From the NCBI GenBank assembly GCA_023300375.1, contig JALZWO010000145.1, positions 1-33,404 on the forward strand: a DNA stretch of 33,404 nt, read 5' to 3'. The DNA comes from Granulosicoccus sp. (GTDB lineage Bacteria > Pseudomonadota > Gammaproteobacteria > Granulosicoccales > Granulosicoccaceae). The position numbers and the translations under genes were made by a program. The notes below the pieces were generated by a model. It worked only from the letters and a program-made list of their open reading frames with translations. It had not been told where the DNA came from and searched no databases. Positions within the stretch are counted from its first letter, which is position 1, and the number at the start of each line of letters is the position of its first letter. Below are positions 9,065 to 18,131 of the stretch, in pieces.

Positions 9065-9070
9065 TAGAAT
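9065..9070 (+). promoter_or_regulatory. possible -10 element of guaBA
   Basis: TAGAAT matches five of six -10 positions in the short space between xseA and guaB. No convincing -35 box is seen at the right spacing. A transcript starting near 9077 would exclude the longest possible guaB reading frame (GTG or ATG near 9010) and supports the start at 9094 or 9109. Confidence 0.3.
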
Positions 9071-9108
9071 GCCATCGCAACCTGTATCTACCGATGGTAT
9101 CCCAGCCC

Positions 9109-10566
9109 ATGCTCGTCCCCCAGGAAGCACTCACTTTCGACGATGTACTATTAACGCCTCGTCATTCCACCGTCTTGCCCCGCGATGTTGATCTGTCCAC
9201 ACGGCTAACCCGAAAGCTCACACTCAACATTCCGTTGGTGTCTGCAGCTATGGATACTGTTACCGAATCTCGGTTAGCCATAGCGCTCGCGCAGGAAGGT
9301 GGGGTCGGTATTATTCACAAAAACTTGTCTATTGAGGAGCAGGCGGGTGAAGTCTCCCGCGTGAAAAAGCACGAAAGTGGCGTTGTAACTGAACCGATTA
9401 CCATCGCACCTAACACCACGATCCAGCAAGTGATCGATCTTATTGCAAAATACGGTATCTCCGGGTTGCCCGTAGTCGAAGGCACCACGTTGGCTGGAAT
9501 CGTTACCCAGCGAGATCTTCGGTTTGAAACGCGCCTCGACCAGCCAGTGTCAGCCATCATGACTCCGCGTGAGCGATTGGTTACTGTTCCCGAGAACGCG
9601 ACGCGCGAAGTTGCCATTGAGCAACTGCACAAGCACCGCATTGAAAAGGTGCTCATGGTCAACGACGCTTTTGAATTGCGCGGCATGATTACGGTTAAAG
9701 ATATTCGAAATGCTCAAGATTTTCCTAACGCCTGTAAAGATGATCGTGCTCGCCTACTTGCTGGTGCAGCTGTAGGCACGGGTGCAGACACTGAAGAGCG
9801 TGTTGCGGCTTTGGTTGAAGCTGGCGTAGATTTACTCATTGTTGACACCGCTCACGGACATTCGCAGGGTGTGCTGGATCGCGTGGCTTGGATTAAGGAG
9901 CACTTCGACGTACAGGTCATTGGTGGCAACATCGCGACTGGTGAGGCTGCAACTGATCTGGTAGCGCGAGGCGCAGACGGCGTCAAGGTCGGCATAGGTC
10001 CTGGCTCCATTTGTACTACTCGAATTGTTGCAGGTGTTGGCGTTCCTCAAATCAGTGCTATCCACAACGTCTCTACTGCGCTTGAAGGCACTGATGTGCC
10101 GATGATTGCTGATGGCGGTATCCGTTTCTCTGGTGACATGGCAAAAGCTATAGCCGCTGGTGCATCCTCAGTCATGGTTGGTGGGATGTTCGCCGGCACA
10201 GAAGAGGCTCCGGGTGAGGTCGTTCTTTATCAAGGCAGTTCTTACAAGTCCTACCGCGGCATGGGGTCTGTTGCTGCGATGCGTTCTGGTTCCAGCGATC
10301 GCTACTTCCAAGATGACGAAGACGTAGAGGACAAACTTGTACCTGAAGGTATTGAAGGTCGAGTGGCATACAAAGGTGCTTTGTCCGCGATCGTGCATCA
10401 GATGACTGGCGGCGTGCGATCCAGTATGGGTTACTGCGGTGCGGCGAATATCGAAGCGATGCGCCGCGATGCTGTGTTTGTGCGAGTAACTGGTGCAGGT
10501 ATGGCTGAGAGCCATGTGCACGACGTTCAAATGACCAAAGAAGCTCCTAACTACCGAATTGGCTGA
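9109..10566 (+). CDS. guaB: inosine-5'-monophosphate dehydrogenase
   Basis: Oxidises IMP to XMP with NAD+, the committed step to guanine nucleotides. The N-terminus [14 protein letters not shown] matches the family start closely. The barrel contains AAMDTVTE and the catalytic loop [13 protein letters not shown] with its active-site cysteine. Two CBS domains interrupt the barrel (about residues 85-200 of the full frame). The flap region follows at [10 protein letters not shown]. The frame is open from 9010, but IMPDH similarity begins at the ATG at 9109 (MLVPQEAL), giving 485 residues against 488 in E. coli. An ATG at 9094 ([10 protein letters not shown]) is the alternative. Neither has a strong ribosome site. 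It is followed after 23 bases by guaA, the standard purine operon. Confidence 0.95.
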   Translation: MLVPQEALTFDDVLLTPRHSTVLPRDVDLSTRLTRKLTLNIPLVSAAMDTVTESRLAIALAQEGGVGIIHKNLSIEEQAGEVSRVKKHESGVVTEPITIAPNTTIQQVIDLIAKYGISGLPVVEGTTLAGIVTQRDLRFETRLDQPVSAIMTPRERLVTVPENATREVAIEQLHKHRIEKVLMVNDAFELRGMITVKDIRNAQDFPNACKDDRARLLAGAAVGTGADTEERVAALVEAGVDLLIVDTAHGHSQGVLDRVAWIKEHFDVQVIGGNIATGEAATDLVARGADGVKVGIGPGSICTTRIVAGVGVPQISAIHNVSTALEGTDVPMIADGGIRFSGDMAKAIAAGASSVMVGGMFAGTEEAPGEVVLYQGSSYKSYRGMGSVAAMRSGSSDRYFQDDEDVEDKLVPEGIEGRVAYKGALSAIVHQMTGGVRSSMGYCGAANIEAMRRDAVFVRVTGAGMAESHVHDVQMTKEAPNYRIG

Positions 10567-10589
10567 ATAAGCCCAGCAGACAAAAAAAC

Positions 10590-12164
10590 ATGGCAGACCT
10601 TCACGACCAGCGCATCCTGATAATCGATTTTGGTGGGCAAACAACGCAATTAATCGCACGTCGAGTTCGAGAGGCGGGCGTATATTGCGAAATACACCCT
10701 TGGGACATCAGTAACGAGGCAGTAGCGCAGTACCGCGCTAGCGGCGTCATTTTGTCGGGCGGACCTGAGTCGGTTACCCAAGCAAATTCACCGACTATTC
10801 CGAGTGCTATCTTGACGCTTGAGGTGCCAATATTGGGTATTTGCTATGGCATGCAAGCCATGGTCAATCAGCTCGGTGGTGAGGTGCAAGCTCAGGCCGC
10901 TCACAGTGAGTTCGGTTACGCCAAGGTGGAGTTGGTTGCTGACACACCGTTGTTTCTAGACTTGCGCGATGAGCGCAACAACGACACTGATTACCTTGAT
11001 GTCTGGATGAGCCATGGTGATCGAGTTGAGTCGCTTCCTGATGGCTTTGAACGAGTAGGTACCAGCGAAAACGCACCTATGGCGATCATAGCGAATACGC
11101 AGGCCCAACGGTATGGCATCCAGTTTCACCCGGAAGTTACGCACACGGTGCAAGGTGAACAGATTCTGAAGCGCTTTGTCTTGGACATTTGCGGTTGTGA
11201 CGGCTTATGGAATGCCGGCAATATTATTGAGGATGCGATAACGCGCATTCGCAAACAGGTGGGTAAGGAAGAGGTTCTGCTGGGTCTGTCTGGCGGTGTG
11301 GATTCATCAGTGGTTGCGGCCATGCTGCACGAGGCTATTGGTGACCAGTTAACTTGTGTTTTTGTTGATAACGGTTTGCTTCGCTTGAATGAAGGCGATC
11401 AAGTGATGGAGACGTTTGCAAAAAATATGGGTGTGCGTGTTATCCGTGTTGATGCAGAAGATCGCTTTCTTGATGCGCTTGCTGGTGTAAGTGACCCAGA
11501 GCGCAAACGCAAGATCATTGGCAATCTATTTGTTGAGATCTTTGAGCAAGAAGCTGCAAAACTGGTTAATGCTAACTGGCTAGCGCAAGGCACTATTTAT
11601 CCCGATGTTATCGAGTCAGCGGCTAGCACGAGTGGCAGTGCGCATTTGATTAAGTCGCACCACAATGTGGGTGGCTTGCCTGCGAACATGCGACTCAAAT
11701 TACTTGAACCACTTCGTGAATTATTCAAAGACGAGGTTCGGCGCATAGGTGTGGATCTTGGTTTGCCACCGGCCATGGTGCAGCGACATCCGTTTCCAGG
11801 TCCCGGCTTAGGTGTTCGTATACTGGGGGAAGTGAAAAAAGAATATGCCGACATTTTGCGCGCAGCTGATGCCATTTTTATAGAGGCGCTGTATGCGCAC
11901 GATTTATACGACAAGGTATCGCAAGCGTTTACCGTGTTCTTACCCGTCAAGTCTGTTGGTGTTACTGGCGATGGTAGACGATACGATTATGTTGTCGCTC
12001 TGCGAGCAGTAGAAACCGTCGATTTCATGACGGCAAGAGCTGCGCGCCTGCCTTGGGACATGCTTGATGAGGTTTCAAGAAACATCTGCAACTCCATTCC
12101 TCGTATCTCTCGCGTTAGCTACGATATTTCAAGCAAACCGCCTGCAACCATTGAGTGGGAATAG
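10590..12164 (+). CDS. guaA: GMP synthase (glutamine-hydrolysing)
   Basis: Converts XMP to GMP using glutamine and ATP. The 524-residue protein begins with a class I glutamine amidotransferase domain (1 to about 200): nucleophile C85 in GICYGMQAM, and the His/Glu pair in [11 protein letters not shown]. The ATP-pyrophosphatase domain follows with its P-loop [16 protein letters not shown], and then the dimerisation domain ends in the family-typical [17 protein letters not shown]. All catalytic residues are present and the length is standard. It forms an operon with guaB. Confidence 0.97.
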   Translation: MADLHDQRILIIDFGGQTTQLIARRVREAGVYCEIHPWDISNEAVAQYRASGVILSGGPESVTQANSPTIPSAILTLEVPILGICYGMQAMVNQLGGEVQAQAAHSEFGYAKVELVADTPLFLDLRDERNNDTDYLDVWMSHGDRVESLPDGFERVGTSENAPMAIIANTQAQRYGIQFHPEVTHTVQGEQILKRFVLDICGCDGLWNAGNIIEDAITRIRKQVGKEEVLLGLSGGVDSSVVAAMLHEAIGDQLTCVFVDNGLLRLNEGDQVMETFAKNMGVRVIRVDAEDRFLDALAGVSDPERKRKIIGNLFVEIFEQEAAKLVNANWLAQGTIYPDVIESAASTSGSAHLIKSHHNVGGLPANMRLKLLEPLRELFKDEVRRIGVDLGLPPAMVQRHPFPGPGLGVRILGEVKKEYADILRAADAIFIEALYAHDLYDKVSQAFTVFLPVKSVGVTGDGRRYDYVVALRAVETVDFMTARAARLPWDMLDEVSRNICNSIPRISRVSYDISSKPPATIEWE

Positions 12165-12192
12165 TTATTCTAGCTACCTGAAATATTGCAAG

Positions 12193-12222
12193 CTTGATGT
12201 GGAGCTTGTCTCCACAGTCGAG
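12193..12222 (+). terminator. hairpin after guaA without a T-run
   Basis: TGTGGAG/CTCCACA (12198-12204 and 12210-12216) is a perfect 7-base stem with a 5-base loop. It can be extended by about five pairs around one bulged base. It lies 34 bases after the guaA stop. No T-run follows, so it may be a processing or partial termination site, leaving the downstream island open to read-through. Confidence 0.4.
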
Positions 12223-12269
12223 ATGCAAAAAGGTGCATTGGCTTAAGGTCGACAAAAGAAAAGTGAAAT

Positions 12270-12878
12270 ATGAGGTGCCTTAGCGACGTTCAACATCCTA
12301 AGAAAAAGATTCTATTCTTAGGCTACGATGAAACACAAACATCAATAATAAATGCACTCGTTGCTAGCAACTGCACGGTCTATCATACTGACAAGAAAGT
12401 AGACGGGGATGCTAGCTACGATTTTGTCGTTAGCTATGGTTACAGGCATATCTTAACGCCTGATGTTATTGCAGCATTTAGCTGCCCAATTTTTAATCTC
12501 CATATTTCTTATTTGCCTTTCAATCGTGGCGCCCATCCGAATTTTTGGTCATTCTATGAGAACACCCCATCTGGTGTGACTCTGCATCTCATCGATGATG
12601 ATGTTGATACTGGTCCAATAGTTGCTCAACGGTATGTCAATTTCAAAAAACAAGACGATACGTTCGTTAAAACTTATGCGGTTTTGGTGACAGAGATCGA
12701 GAGTCTTTTTTTGGATAATTTGGACTCGTTATTGTCCGATCAATGGACTTCAACAAGGCAAAGTGGCGATGGTAGTCATCATTATGTAAGAGATCTCCCT
12801 GCTAATTTTTCTGGTTGGAATTCAAACATTCGGCAAGAAATCGAAAAATTGCAAAGCGAGAGCTTAAAGTATGACTAG
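12270..12878 (+). CDS. formyltransferase-family protein (methionyl-tRNA formyltransferase fold)
   Basis: A 202-residue single-domain protein with the N10-formyl-tetrahydrofolate transferase fold. The catalytic set is visible: N76 and H78 in FNLHISYLPFNRGAHPNFW, and D113 in LIDDDVDTGPIVAQ. It lacks the C-terminal tRNA-binding domain of Fmt (usually about 310 residues), so tRNA is not the likely substrate. Small enzymes of this type formylate amino-sugars. The next gene, overlapping by 8 bases, is a pseudaminic-acid-synthase-type protein. Formylation of a nonulosonic acid or its precursor is therefore a reasonable inference, since N-formylated pseudaminic acids are known in Pseudomonas. Base composition is visibly richer in A and T than guaA upstream. 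Substrate is unproven. Confidence 0.8.
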   Translation: MRCLSDVQHPKKKILFLGYDETQTSIINALVASNCTVYHTDKKVDGDASYDFVVSYGYRHILTPDVIAAFSCPIFNLHISYLPFNRGAHPNFWSFYENTPSGVTLHLIDDDVDTGPIVAQRYVNFKKQDDTFVKTYAVLVTEIESLFLDNLDSLLSDQWTSTRQSGDGSHHYVRDLPANFSGWNSNIRQEIEKLQSESLKYD

Positions 12879-13935
12879 GCAAAAATTTTTTATCGGTGAT
12901 CGAGAGATCTCTAGCAATCTTCCGCCTTTCGTCATTGCTGAAGTGTCTGCTAACCACAATGGTTCAATACAGCGAGCAAAGGACACAATCTTAGCCGCAA
13001 AACATGCGGGTGTTGATGCGGTTAAAATCCAAACCTACACGCCAGATACGATGACCATTGATGTTGAAAATGCTGATTTCTACATCAAAGATGGGTTGTG
13101 GAAAGGTAGGTCGCTTTATGATCTATATGGAGAAGCTTTTACCCCTTATGAGTGGCATGAAGAGCTCTTTAGGTTTTCACGAGAAATAGGCGTGACGTTG
13201 TTTTCATCGCCTTTCGATGAGACTGCAGTAGATCTCTTGGATTCATTAAACGTACCTGCCTTTAAAGTGGCTTCTTTTGAAATAGTAGATTTGCCGCTCA
13301 TTAAATACATTGCATCAAAAAAGAAACCTATTTTAATGTCTACTGGAATGGCGTCTTTGGACGAAATCGGAAATGCCATTGAGAGCGCCAAATCAGCTGG
13401 TAATCAAGATTTAGCGCTATTCCATTGCATCAGTAGCTATCCAGCGCCAATAGGTGAATCTAATTTAAATTCAATTCCATTATTGCGTAAAGAATTCGGC
13501 ATTCAGGTAGGACTGTCAGACCACACTATTGGTCACCTGGCAAGTGTCGTGGCAACATCATTAGGTGCATCAGTAATTGAGAAACACTTTACTTTGAATC
13601 GTAGTGATGGAGGTGTTGATAGCAGCTTTTCGCTTGAGCCGAAAGAGATGGAGGCGCTCGTTAACCAGACGAGACAGGCGTTCTCTGCCCTGGGGTCTGA
13701 CGATTTTGCACGTTCTGAAGTGGAGGAGCCTAACAAGGTATTCAGGCGTTCTCTTTACTTTGTTAACGACGTGTGTGCAGGAGAGATATTGTCGGAAGAC
13801 AGTGTGCGGCGAATTCGGCCAGGCTTTGGGTTGGAGGCAAAATATTACGAACAGGTTATGGGTTCTAAATGCCTTAAAGCCGCGAAGAGGGGAGATCGCG
13901 TCACCATAAACCACTTCAAGGTGGATGATTTGTGA
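12871..13935 (+). CDS. pseudaminic acid synthase-type NeuB family enzyme
   Basis: A 354-residue enzyme that should condense phosphoenolpyruvate with a 6-carbon amino-sugar to make a nine-carbon nonulosonic acid. The NeuB TIM barrel (about 18-275) shows FVIAEVSANHNG, AVKIQTYTPDTMT, FKVASFEIVDLPLI, STGMAS and GLSDHTIG. The stretch DGLWKGRSLYDLYGEAFTP is typical of the PseI branch rather than NeuB proper. A SAF (antifreeze-like) domain closes the protein (about 290-350: RRSLYFVNDV, RRIRPGFGL). No other pathway gene (PseB, C, H, G or F) is near, so substrate must be made elsewhere or the product differs. It overlaps both neighbours (8 bases before, 4 after), so the three genes are one translation-coupled unit. 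pseI is the likely symbol but is not certain. Confidence 0.85.
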   Translation: MTRQKFFIGDREISSNLPPFVIAEVSANHNGSIQRAKDTILAAKHAGVDAVKIQTYTPDTMTIDVENADFYIKDGLWKGRSLYDLYGEAFTPYEWHEELFRFSREIGVTLFSSPFDETAVDLLDSLNVPAFKVASFEIVDLPLIKYIASKKKPILMSTGMASLDEIGNAIESAKSAGNQDLALFHCISSYPAPIGESNLNSIPLLRKEFGIQVGLSDHTIGHLASVVATSLGASVIEKHFTLNRSDGGVDSSFSLEPKEMEALVNQTRQAFSALGSDDFARSEVEEPNKVFRRSLYFVNDVCAGEILSEDSVRRIRPGFGLEAKYYEQVMGSKCLKAAKRGDRVTINHFKVDDL

Positions 13936-14507
13936 AATGTCTTGTCGTCTTATCGCACCTGATGTCGCAAGATTGCGTTTTGGGTGATGAATCTGTTGCT
14001 CGTGCCAAGCTAGCGATTGACTCATTCAACGCAGAAAACTATGCACATCTAATCACAATTGGCTGGGCTTACCGCTTAGATTGTGACACGCCAATTTCAG
14101 ACGTGTTTAGGCAATATATAGTTAAGAATTCTGATATTGACCCTAGCTCGGTTGTTTCCTTGCCTTACTCGAGAGATACCGTCGGCGACGCCTTTTTTAG
14201 TCTAAAATTTTCGCAGCTTAACGGTGTAAAAGAGCTGTTGATTGTTACTTCGGATTATCATGTCAATAGAACACAGCGAATATTCGACACATTCTTTAGT
14301 GATCGATTAAGGGTAAGCGTAATAGGCGCGAAAACAGCCTTAGCGAATGAGGTAAGTGTCCAAGAACACGAGATGCGATCAATAGCAGCATTTGATAAGA
14401 CGTTTTCCCAAACAAATTGTGATGATGTTGCATGCTTATGCGAAACGCTTTCAACTCTACATCCATTTTACAACGGTGAGGTATATCCAAAAATTGAATG
14501 TAAATGA
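13932..14507 (+). CDS. DUF218/YdcF-like domain protein
   Basis: A 191-residue protein starting at a GTG that overlaps the previous stop (GTGA). The DUF218 pattern is visible. A first strand (CLVVLSH) is followed by a block ending in GDESVARAKLAI, then SLPYSRDTVGDAFFSLK with the conserved Ser-Arg-Asp-Thr. VTSDYHVNRTQRIFDTFF is the family's typical 'SDYHxxRA' element. No membrane segment or signal peptide is seen, unlike ElyC or SanA, so it is probably cytoplasmic. Members of this family act on envelope or sugar precursors, but the reaction is not established. Coupling to the formyltransferase and synthase suggests a role in the same sugar-acid pathway. Confidence 0.75.
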   Translation: MKCLVVLSHLMSQDCVLGDESVARAKLAIDSFNAENYAHLITIGWAYRLDCDTPISDVFRQYIVKNSDIDPSSVVSLPYSRDTVGDAFFSLKFSQLNGVKELLIVTSDYHVNRTQRIFDTFFSDRLRVSVIGAKTALANEVSVQEHEMRSIAAFDKTFSQTNCDDVACLCETLSTLHPFYNGEVYPKIECK

Positions 14508-14946
14508 GTGATAGGCTAAGCAGTCGTCGTCGGACGCCACAATGTTCTCCACAGCGAGTGTCGCGTCTGAAAATTCTCGACCCCTTCACAAAAACGCATT
14601 GGTATTGTCAGATTCTATGGTTTTTTGCACCTCTATTGTACAAATGAATAGTTGGAAAGCTCTTGTAAAATAGGCAGTAAAAGTTATATAAAACAATGTT
14701 TTAGAGTGGTTATGTCTCTTAACTAGTGCGAATATTGACACGGAGTTTGCTGATATCCGACCCGAATCCTGCGAAGTGTAAGATAATGGACCGTAGGGCC
14801 AGTTGTCAGGAAGGTTGAAATCGCACCAGCGGTAAGAATGGACATTCGCTGCTGAGCCTGCCAATCATCCGCAGTTTTGCGTTGTAGAGCGGGTGCTTTA
14901 TCGTCAAAAAGTCCACGCTCACTATTGAAAGAGAGAAGCTTGTAAC
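14508..14946 (+). other. 439-base intergenic stretch without a convincing gene
   Basis: No tRNA, strong terminator or clear promoter is seen. A TTGACA at 14735-14740 has no matching -10 box. A minus-strand frame (14586-14864) encodes a 92-residue protein with no recognised motif and biased composition. The part from about 14780 to 14880 (aatggaccg..., aatggacattcgc...) looks like a decayed intergenic repeat of the kind scattered in marine proteobacterial genomes, but I cannot test that here. It separates the AT-rich island from the core genes that follow. Confidence 0.5.
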
Positions 14947-15528
14947 ATGAAGACAGGTAATTGGATCGTCATAATTTTTGGATTTGCCTTGCTAGCAGGG
15001 TGTGCTACAACGCCATCCCTGCCATCACTGCCGTCTGCTGATGGCTCAGCTAGTTCTTCCACATTGGGTGGGCTAAGCACTGCCGGTTCAGATGCAGACC
15101 AAGATTCTATTGGTGATTCACAGGATGCCTGTGCCGATACTGCCCCAAATGTCATGGTTGATCTTAGAGGCTGTGAACTTGCCACAGGAGCAATCCCGGG
15201 TATTAGATTTAAACCTGCGGTATCAGATCTGGATGCCGGTGGGCAGCAGGCCCTTGATGCTTACGTAGAAGCCATGCTGCGTTACCCTGAGGTGGTGTTA
15301 AATGTAGAAGCACACACCGATAATAGAGGTACAGCGGCAGCTAATCTCGAACTATCTAAGGAGCGAGTGCTCTCAGTGGTGCGATATATGCTGTCAGGTG
15401 GTGTCAGTCCTGATCGTATCAAGCCTTTTGGTTATGGCGAAAGCCGCCCACGTGCTGCTAATGCCACTTCAGAGGGACGCGAAGAAAATCGCCGAATCGA
15501 AATCAAGGTACTTGAAGGCTTGACCTGA
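14947..15528 (+). CDS. OmpA-family peptidoglycan-associated lipoprotein
   Basis: A 193-residue lipoprotein. A short signal peptide ends in the lipobox LLAGC (C19). A serine-rich linker with a calcium-binding thrombospondin-3-like repeat (DADQDSIGDSQDAC, about 49-62) follows. The OmpA C-terminal domain (about 85-190) has VEAHTDNRG and the helix LSKERVLSVVRYML, then GYGESRP and NRRIEI, the peptidoglycan-binding signature. It should be anchored in the outer membrane and hold the cell wall non-covalently. The start ATG has a purine-rich stretch (gagagaag) 8-15 bases upstream. It differs from Pal in lacking a tol-pal neighbourhood. Confidence 0.87.
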   Translation: MKTGNWIVIIFGFALLAGCATTPSLPSLPSADGSASSSTLGGLSTAGSDADQDSIGDSQDACADTAPNVMVDLRGCELATGAIPGIRFKPAVSDLDAGGQQALDAYVEAMLRYPEVVLNVEAHTDNRGTAAANLELSKERVLSVVRYMLSGGVSPDRIKPFGYGESRPRAANATSEGREENRRIEIKVLEGLT

Positions 15529-15574
15529 ATCTGCTGTCTTGGCTAAATCGCGATAACAATCCAAAGAAAAAATT

Positions 15575-16129
15575 ATGAACATGACTAGTCCCGGTAGTGC
15601 GCTAAAGTTGGTTTTTTCAAGACATGCCGGTTTCTCGCTACGCCGTTCAGCGCGCTCCGCTGTTCAGGTTTTCTGTCTGGCAGCGGTAAGCGTTGTGTTA
15701 ACTGTTGGCTGCTCTTCAACGAAATCCCCCGAAAGAGCGGCATCGTTACCTGAAGCGCCTATATTCACACGCCCTGATGGATCTGTTCGTACCGATACGA
15801 CAAACCAAGAAGTGGCGCAGTTATGGGCATCAGCGGAAAGTGCGAGAGCTAAAGACAAACCGGCTGTTGCACTTGAATTACTTTATGAAGCATTGGAAAT
15901 TGCCCCAGACAACAGTCTGGTGTGGAGCCGTGCTGCAGAAATTCAGCTCGATAACCTCGAACCTGCATTAGCTGAGGATTTCGCTGTGCGCTCTAATTCG
16001 TTCGCCAGTGAGAACCGGCCGTTGCTACATCGTAACTGGCTTATCATTGAACACTCGCGCAGCATGCGTGGTGATCTTCTGGGTGTTCGAAGTGCGCGCA
16101 AAGAGGTCGAAGCGTACAAGATCCGGTAA
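15575..16129 (+). CDS. small lipoprotein with TPR-like helices
   Basis: A 184-residue protein. The N-terminus is unusually long for a lipoprotein (basic region to about residue 27), then a hydrophobic run ends in the lipobox LTVGC (C46). After a short linker, residues about 78-165 form helix pairs of TPR type (LWASAESARAKDKPAVALELLYEALEIAPDN, then LVWSRAAEIQLDNLEPALAEDFAVRSNSFA; cited in two parts). I do not recognise the specific family. It lies 46 bases after the OmpA lipoprotein and 38 bases before the helicase, so co-transcription is likely. Its role is unknown; an envelope scaffold is a guess. Confidence 0.72.
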   Translation: MNMTSPGSALKLVFSRHAGFSLRRSARSAVQVFCLAAVSVVLTVGCSSTKSPERAASLPEAPIFTRPDGSVRTDTTNQEVAQLWASAESARAKDKPAVALELLYEALEIAPDNSLVWSRAAEIQLDNLEPALAEDFAVRSNSFASENRPLLHRNWLIIEHSRSMRGDLLGVRSARKEVEAYKIR

Positions 16130-16167
16130 GGCGTAAGCTCCAGCCGGAGCACGGAGGCACCGGAAGC

Positions 16168-18129
16168 ATGCACCCCAATAGTTCTATCAGTGACGTACTT
16201 GGAGACGATGGTCCCATTGCGCGTCACTTGACGGGCTTTGCCCCTCGGCTCGAGCAACAACATCTCGCGGAAGCTATTTTTACTACGCTTGAGCAAGGCG
16301 AGACCTTGATTGGTGAGGCAGGTACTGGCACAGGTAAAACATTCGCCTATCTGGTGCCAGCTATTCTTAGTGGCAAGACGATTATCATATCCACTGGTAC
16401 GCGCCACCTCCAAGATCAGCTGTTCTATAACGATTTGCCGTTGGTAAAACGTGCGCTTAGTTCAGGGGTAACAACGTGTCTTTTGAAGGGGCGTGCCAAC
16501 TACCTTTGTAAGCATCGTTTGCAACGAGCTATGCGGCATCCTGCGCTGCTCAATGAAACTCATCAGAAGCATTTAAGAATTCTAGCTGACTGGGCTGGCC
16601 GGACAAAATACGGTGACATTGCCGAGGTTATCGGTGTGCCAGAAGACTCCATGGTGTGGAGTTTTATTGTTTCCAATGACGAATTTTGTTCCAAGCACGA
16701 ATTTGAGGATCTTGCGGATTGCTTTATTCACAAGGCGCGAAAGCGTGCTCAAGAGTCCGATATTATTGTCGTCAATCATCATTTGCTTTGCGCCGATCTC
16801 GCTCTGAAGGACTTAGGTTTTGGTGAATTACTCCCTAGTGCAACTGGCTTCGTCATAGATGAGGCACATCAGCTACCTGACATTGCTGCCCAGTTTTTCG
16901 GTCGAAAACTCAGTAGCCGCCAACTGCTTGATCTGGCTCGCGACACCGTAGGAGAGCAACTGCACGAAGCGCCAGATAATCGAGAGCTTCGCGAGTTGGC
17001 GCAAGAACTGGAAACCGGCGTTAGACACCTCAGACTGGCATTTGCCATAGAGCCCGAGCGTGGGCCGTGGGTGTCGGTTAGAAGCACAGCAGCAATGGAC
17101 AGAGAGCTAGAACGATTGGAGATGTTGCTGGGAGCGTTAGAAGAGGCACTAGCCGATGTAGCAGCAAGAGGCAAAGGCCTTGAGGCATGCCACAAGAGGG
17201 CTCAACTACATACCGAGACGCTGGGTTACTTCATGGAACTAGATCCTGCACTAGATTATGTGCATTGGTACGAGACGTTTCGCAACGGTTTCAGTCTCAA
17301 TATGACGCCTATGACAGTAGCTCAGCCCTTTCAGAAAGCCATGCAATCTATGGATGCTAGCTGGGTGTTTACTTCAGCTACTTTGGCGGTTGGCGGTGAC
17401 TTCAGTCATTTTCAGAGTCAACTGGGTTTAGAGGACGCTCGAGAGCTGCAGGTTGATAGCCCATTCGACTATCGCCACAATGCCTTGTTGTATTTGCCGG
17501 GTAATCTTCCAGAACCGCAACACAGCAACTACACCAGGAGCATTGTTGACACTATGGTGCCAGTGCTAGAGGCGAGTGGTGGTCGAGCATTTTTGTTGTT
17601 CACCAGCTACCGAGCTATGCACGAGGCTCAAGGCTTACTTGAGGGACGTATCAATTACCCTATCTTGGTTCAAGGTCAGATGCCTAAACGCGAGCTCATA
17701 GAAGCCTTTCAATCTGTAGGAAATGCTGTTCTGCTGGGTACCAGTAGTTTCTGGGAAGGCGTAGATGTGCGTGGTGAAGCGTTGTCTCTTGTCATGATAG
17801 ATAAACTACCTTTTGGCTCCCCGGGCGATCCAGTGATGAGCGCCCGTATCGATCACATGAAGCAAGGAGGTGGTAATCCATTTTTTGAATATCAGGTGCC
17901 ACAGGCAGCCATTGCTTTGAAGCAGGGAGTCGGCAGATTAATACGTGACGTTACAGACAAAGGCGTTTTAGTGTTGTGCGATCCTCGCATCAGATCCCGT
18001 CACTACGGCGAGGTGTTTATCACAAGCCTCCCGCCCATGCCAATTACCACCGACTTGGAAGAAGTCACCGAGTTCTACCGTCAGGAACGTGTTGCATTGC
18101 GTGATGAATTGGAAGAGGTAGAGGAGTAG
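16168..18129 (+). CDS. yoaA: ATP-dependent DNA helicase, YoaA/DinG (XPD-like) family
   Basis: A 653-residue superfamily 2 helicase. Motif I GEAGTGTGKTFAYLVPAI is at residues 49-66, motif Ia STGTRHLQDQL follows, and motif II is DEAH (IDEAHQLPD). Motif III-like TSATL and the C-terminal motif VGRLIRDVTDKG complete the set. XPD-type enzymes carry a 4Fe-4S cluster held by four cysteines. Here C114 (GRANYLC), C174 (NDEFC) and C185 (LADCF) are in place, but the position of the usual third ligand, C174+5, is F179 (codon TTT, one base from TGT). C104 or H177 could substitute. E. coli YoaA works with the polymerase III chi subunit in repair of blocked forks. tsaB follows 2 bases later, as in E. coli where yoaA and the tsaB (yeaZ) gene are neighbours. 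Confidence 0.9.
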   Translation: MHPNSSISDVLGDDGPIARHLTGFAPRLEQQHLAEAIFTTLEQGETLIGEAGTGTGKTFAYLVPAILSGKTIIISTGTRHLQDQLFYNDLPLVKRALSSGVTTCLLKGRANYLCKHRLQRAMRHPALLNETHQKHLRILADWAGRTKYGDIAEVIGVPEDSMVWSFIVSNDEFCSKHEFEDLADCFIHKARKRAQESDIIVVNHHLLCADLALKDLGFGELLPSATGFVIDEAHQLPDIAAQFFGRKLSSRQLLDLARDTVGEQLHEAPDNRELRELAQELETGVRHLRLAFAIEPERGPWVSVRSTAAMDRELERLEMLLGALEEALADVAARGKGLEACHKRAQLHTETLGYFMELDPALDYVHWYETFRNGFSLNMTPMTVAQPFQKAMQSMDASWVFTSATLAVGGDFSHFQSQLGLEDARELQVDSPFDYRHNALLYLPGNLPEPQHSNYTRSIVDTMVPVLEASGGRAFLLFTSYRAMHEAQGLLEGRINYPILVQGQMPKRELIEAFQSVGNAVLLGTSSFWEGVDVRGEALSLVMIDKLPFGSPGDPVMSARIDHMKQGGGNPFFEYQVPQAAIALKQGVGRLIRDVTDKGVLVLCDPRIRSRHYGEVFITSLPPMPITTDLEEVTEFYRQERVALRDELEEVEE

Positions 18130-18131
18130 GG

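Noticed and set aside
9010-9108. A longer guaB starting at 9010
   Set aside because: The extra residues have no IMPDH similarity, and a -10-like element lies inside this stretch. The family N-terminus begins at 9109 (or 9094).
14735-14763. Promoter built on the TTGACA at 14735-14740
   Set aside because: No -10-like sequence lies 15-19 bases downstream.
14586-14864. Minus-strand 92-codon frame in the gene-free stretch
   Set aside because: It has no recognised motif, no ribosome site and odd composition. It is too short to accept without homology.
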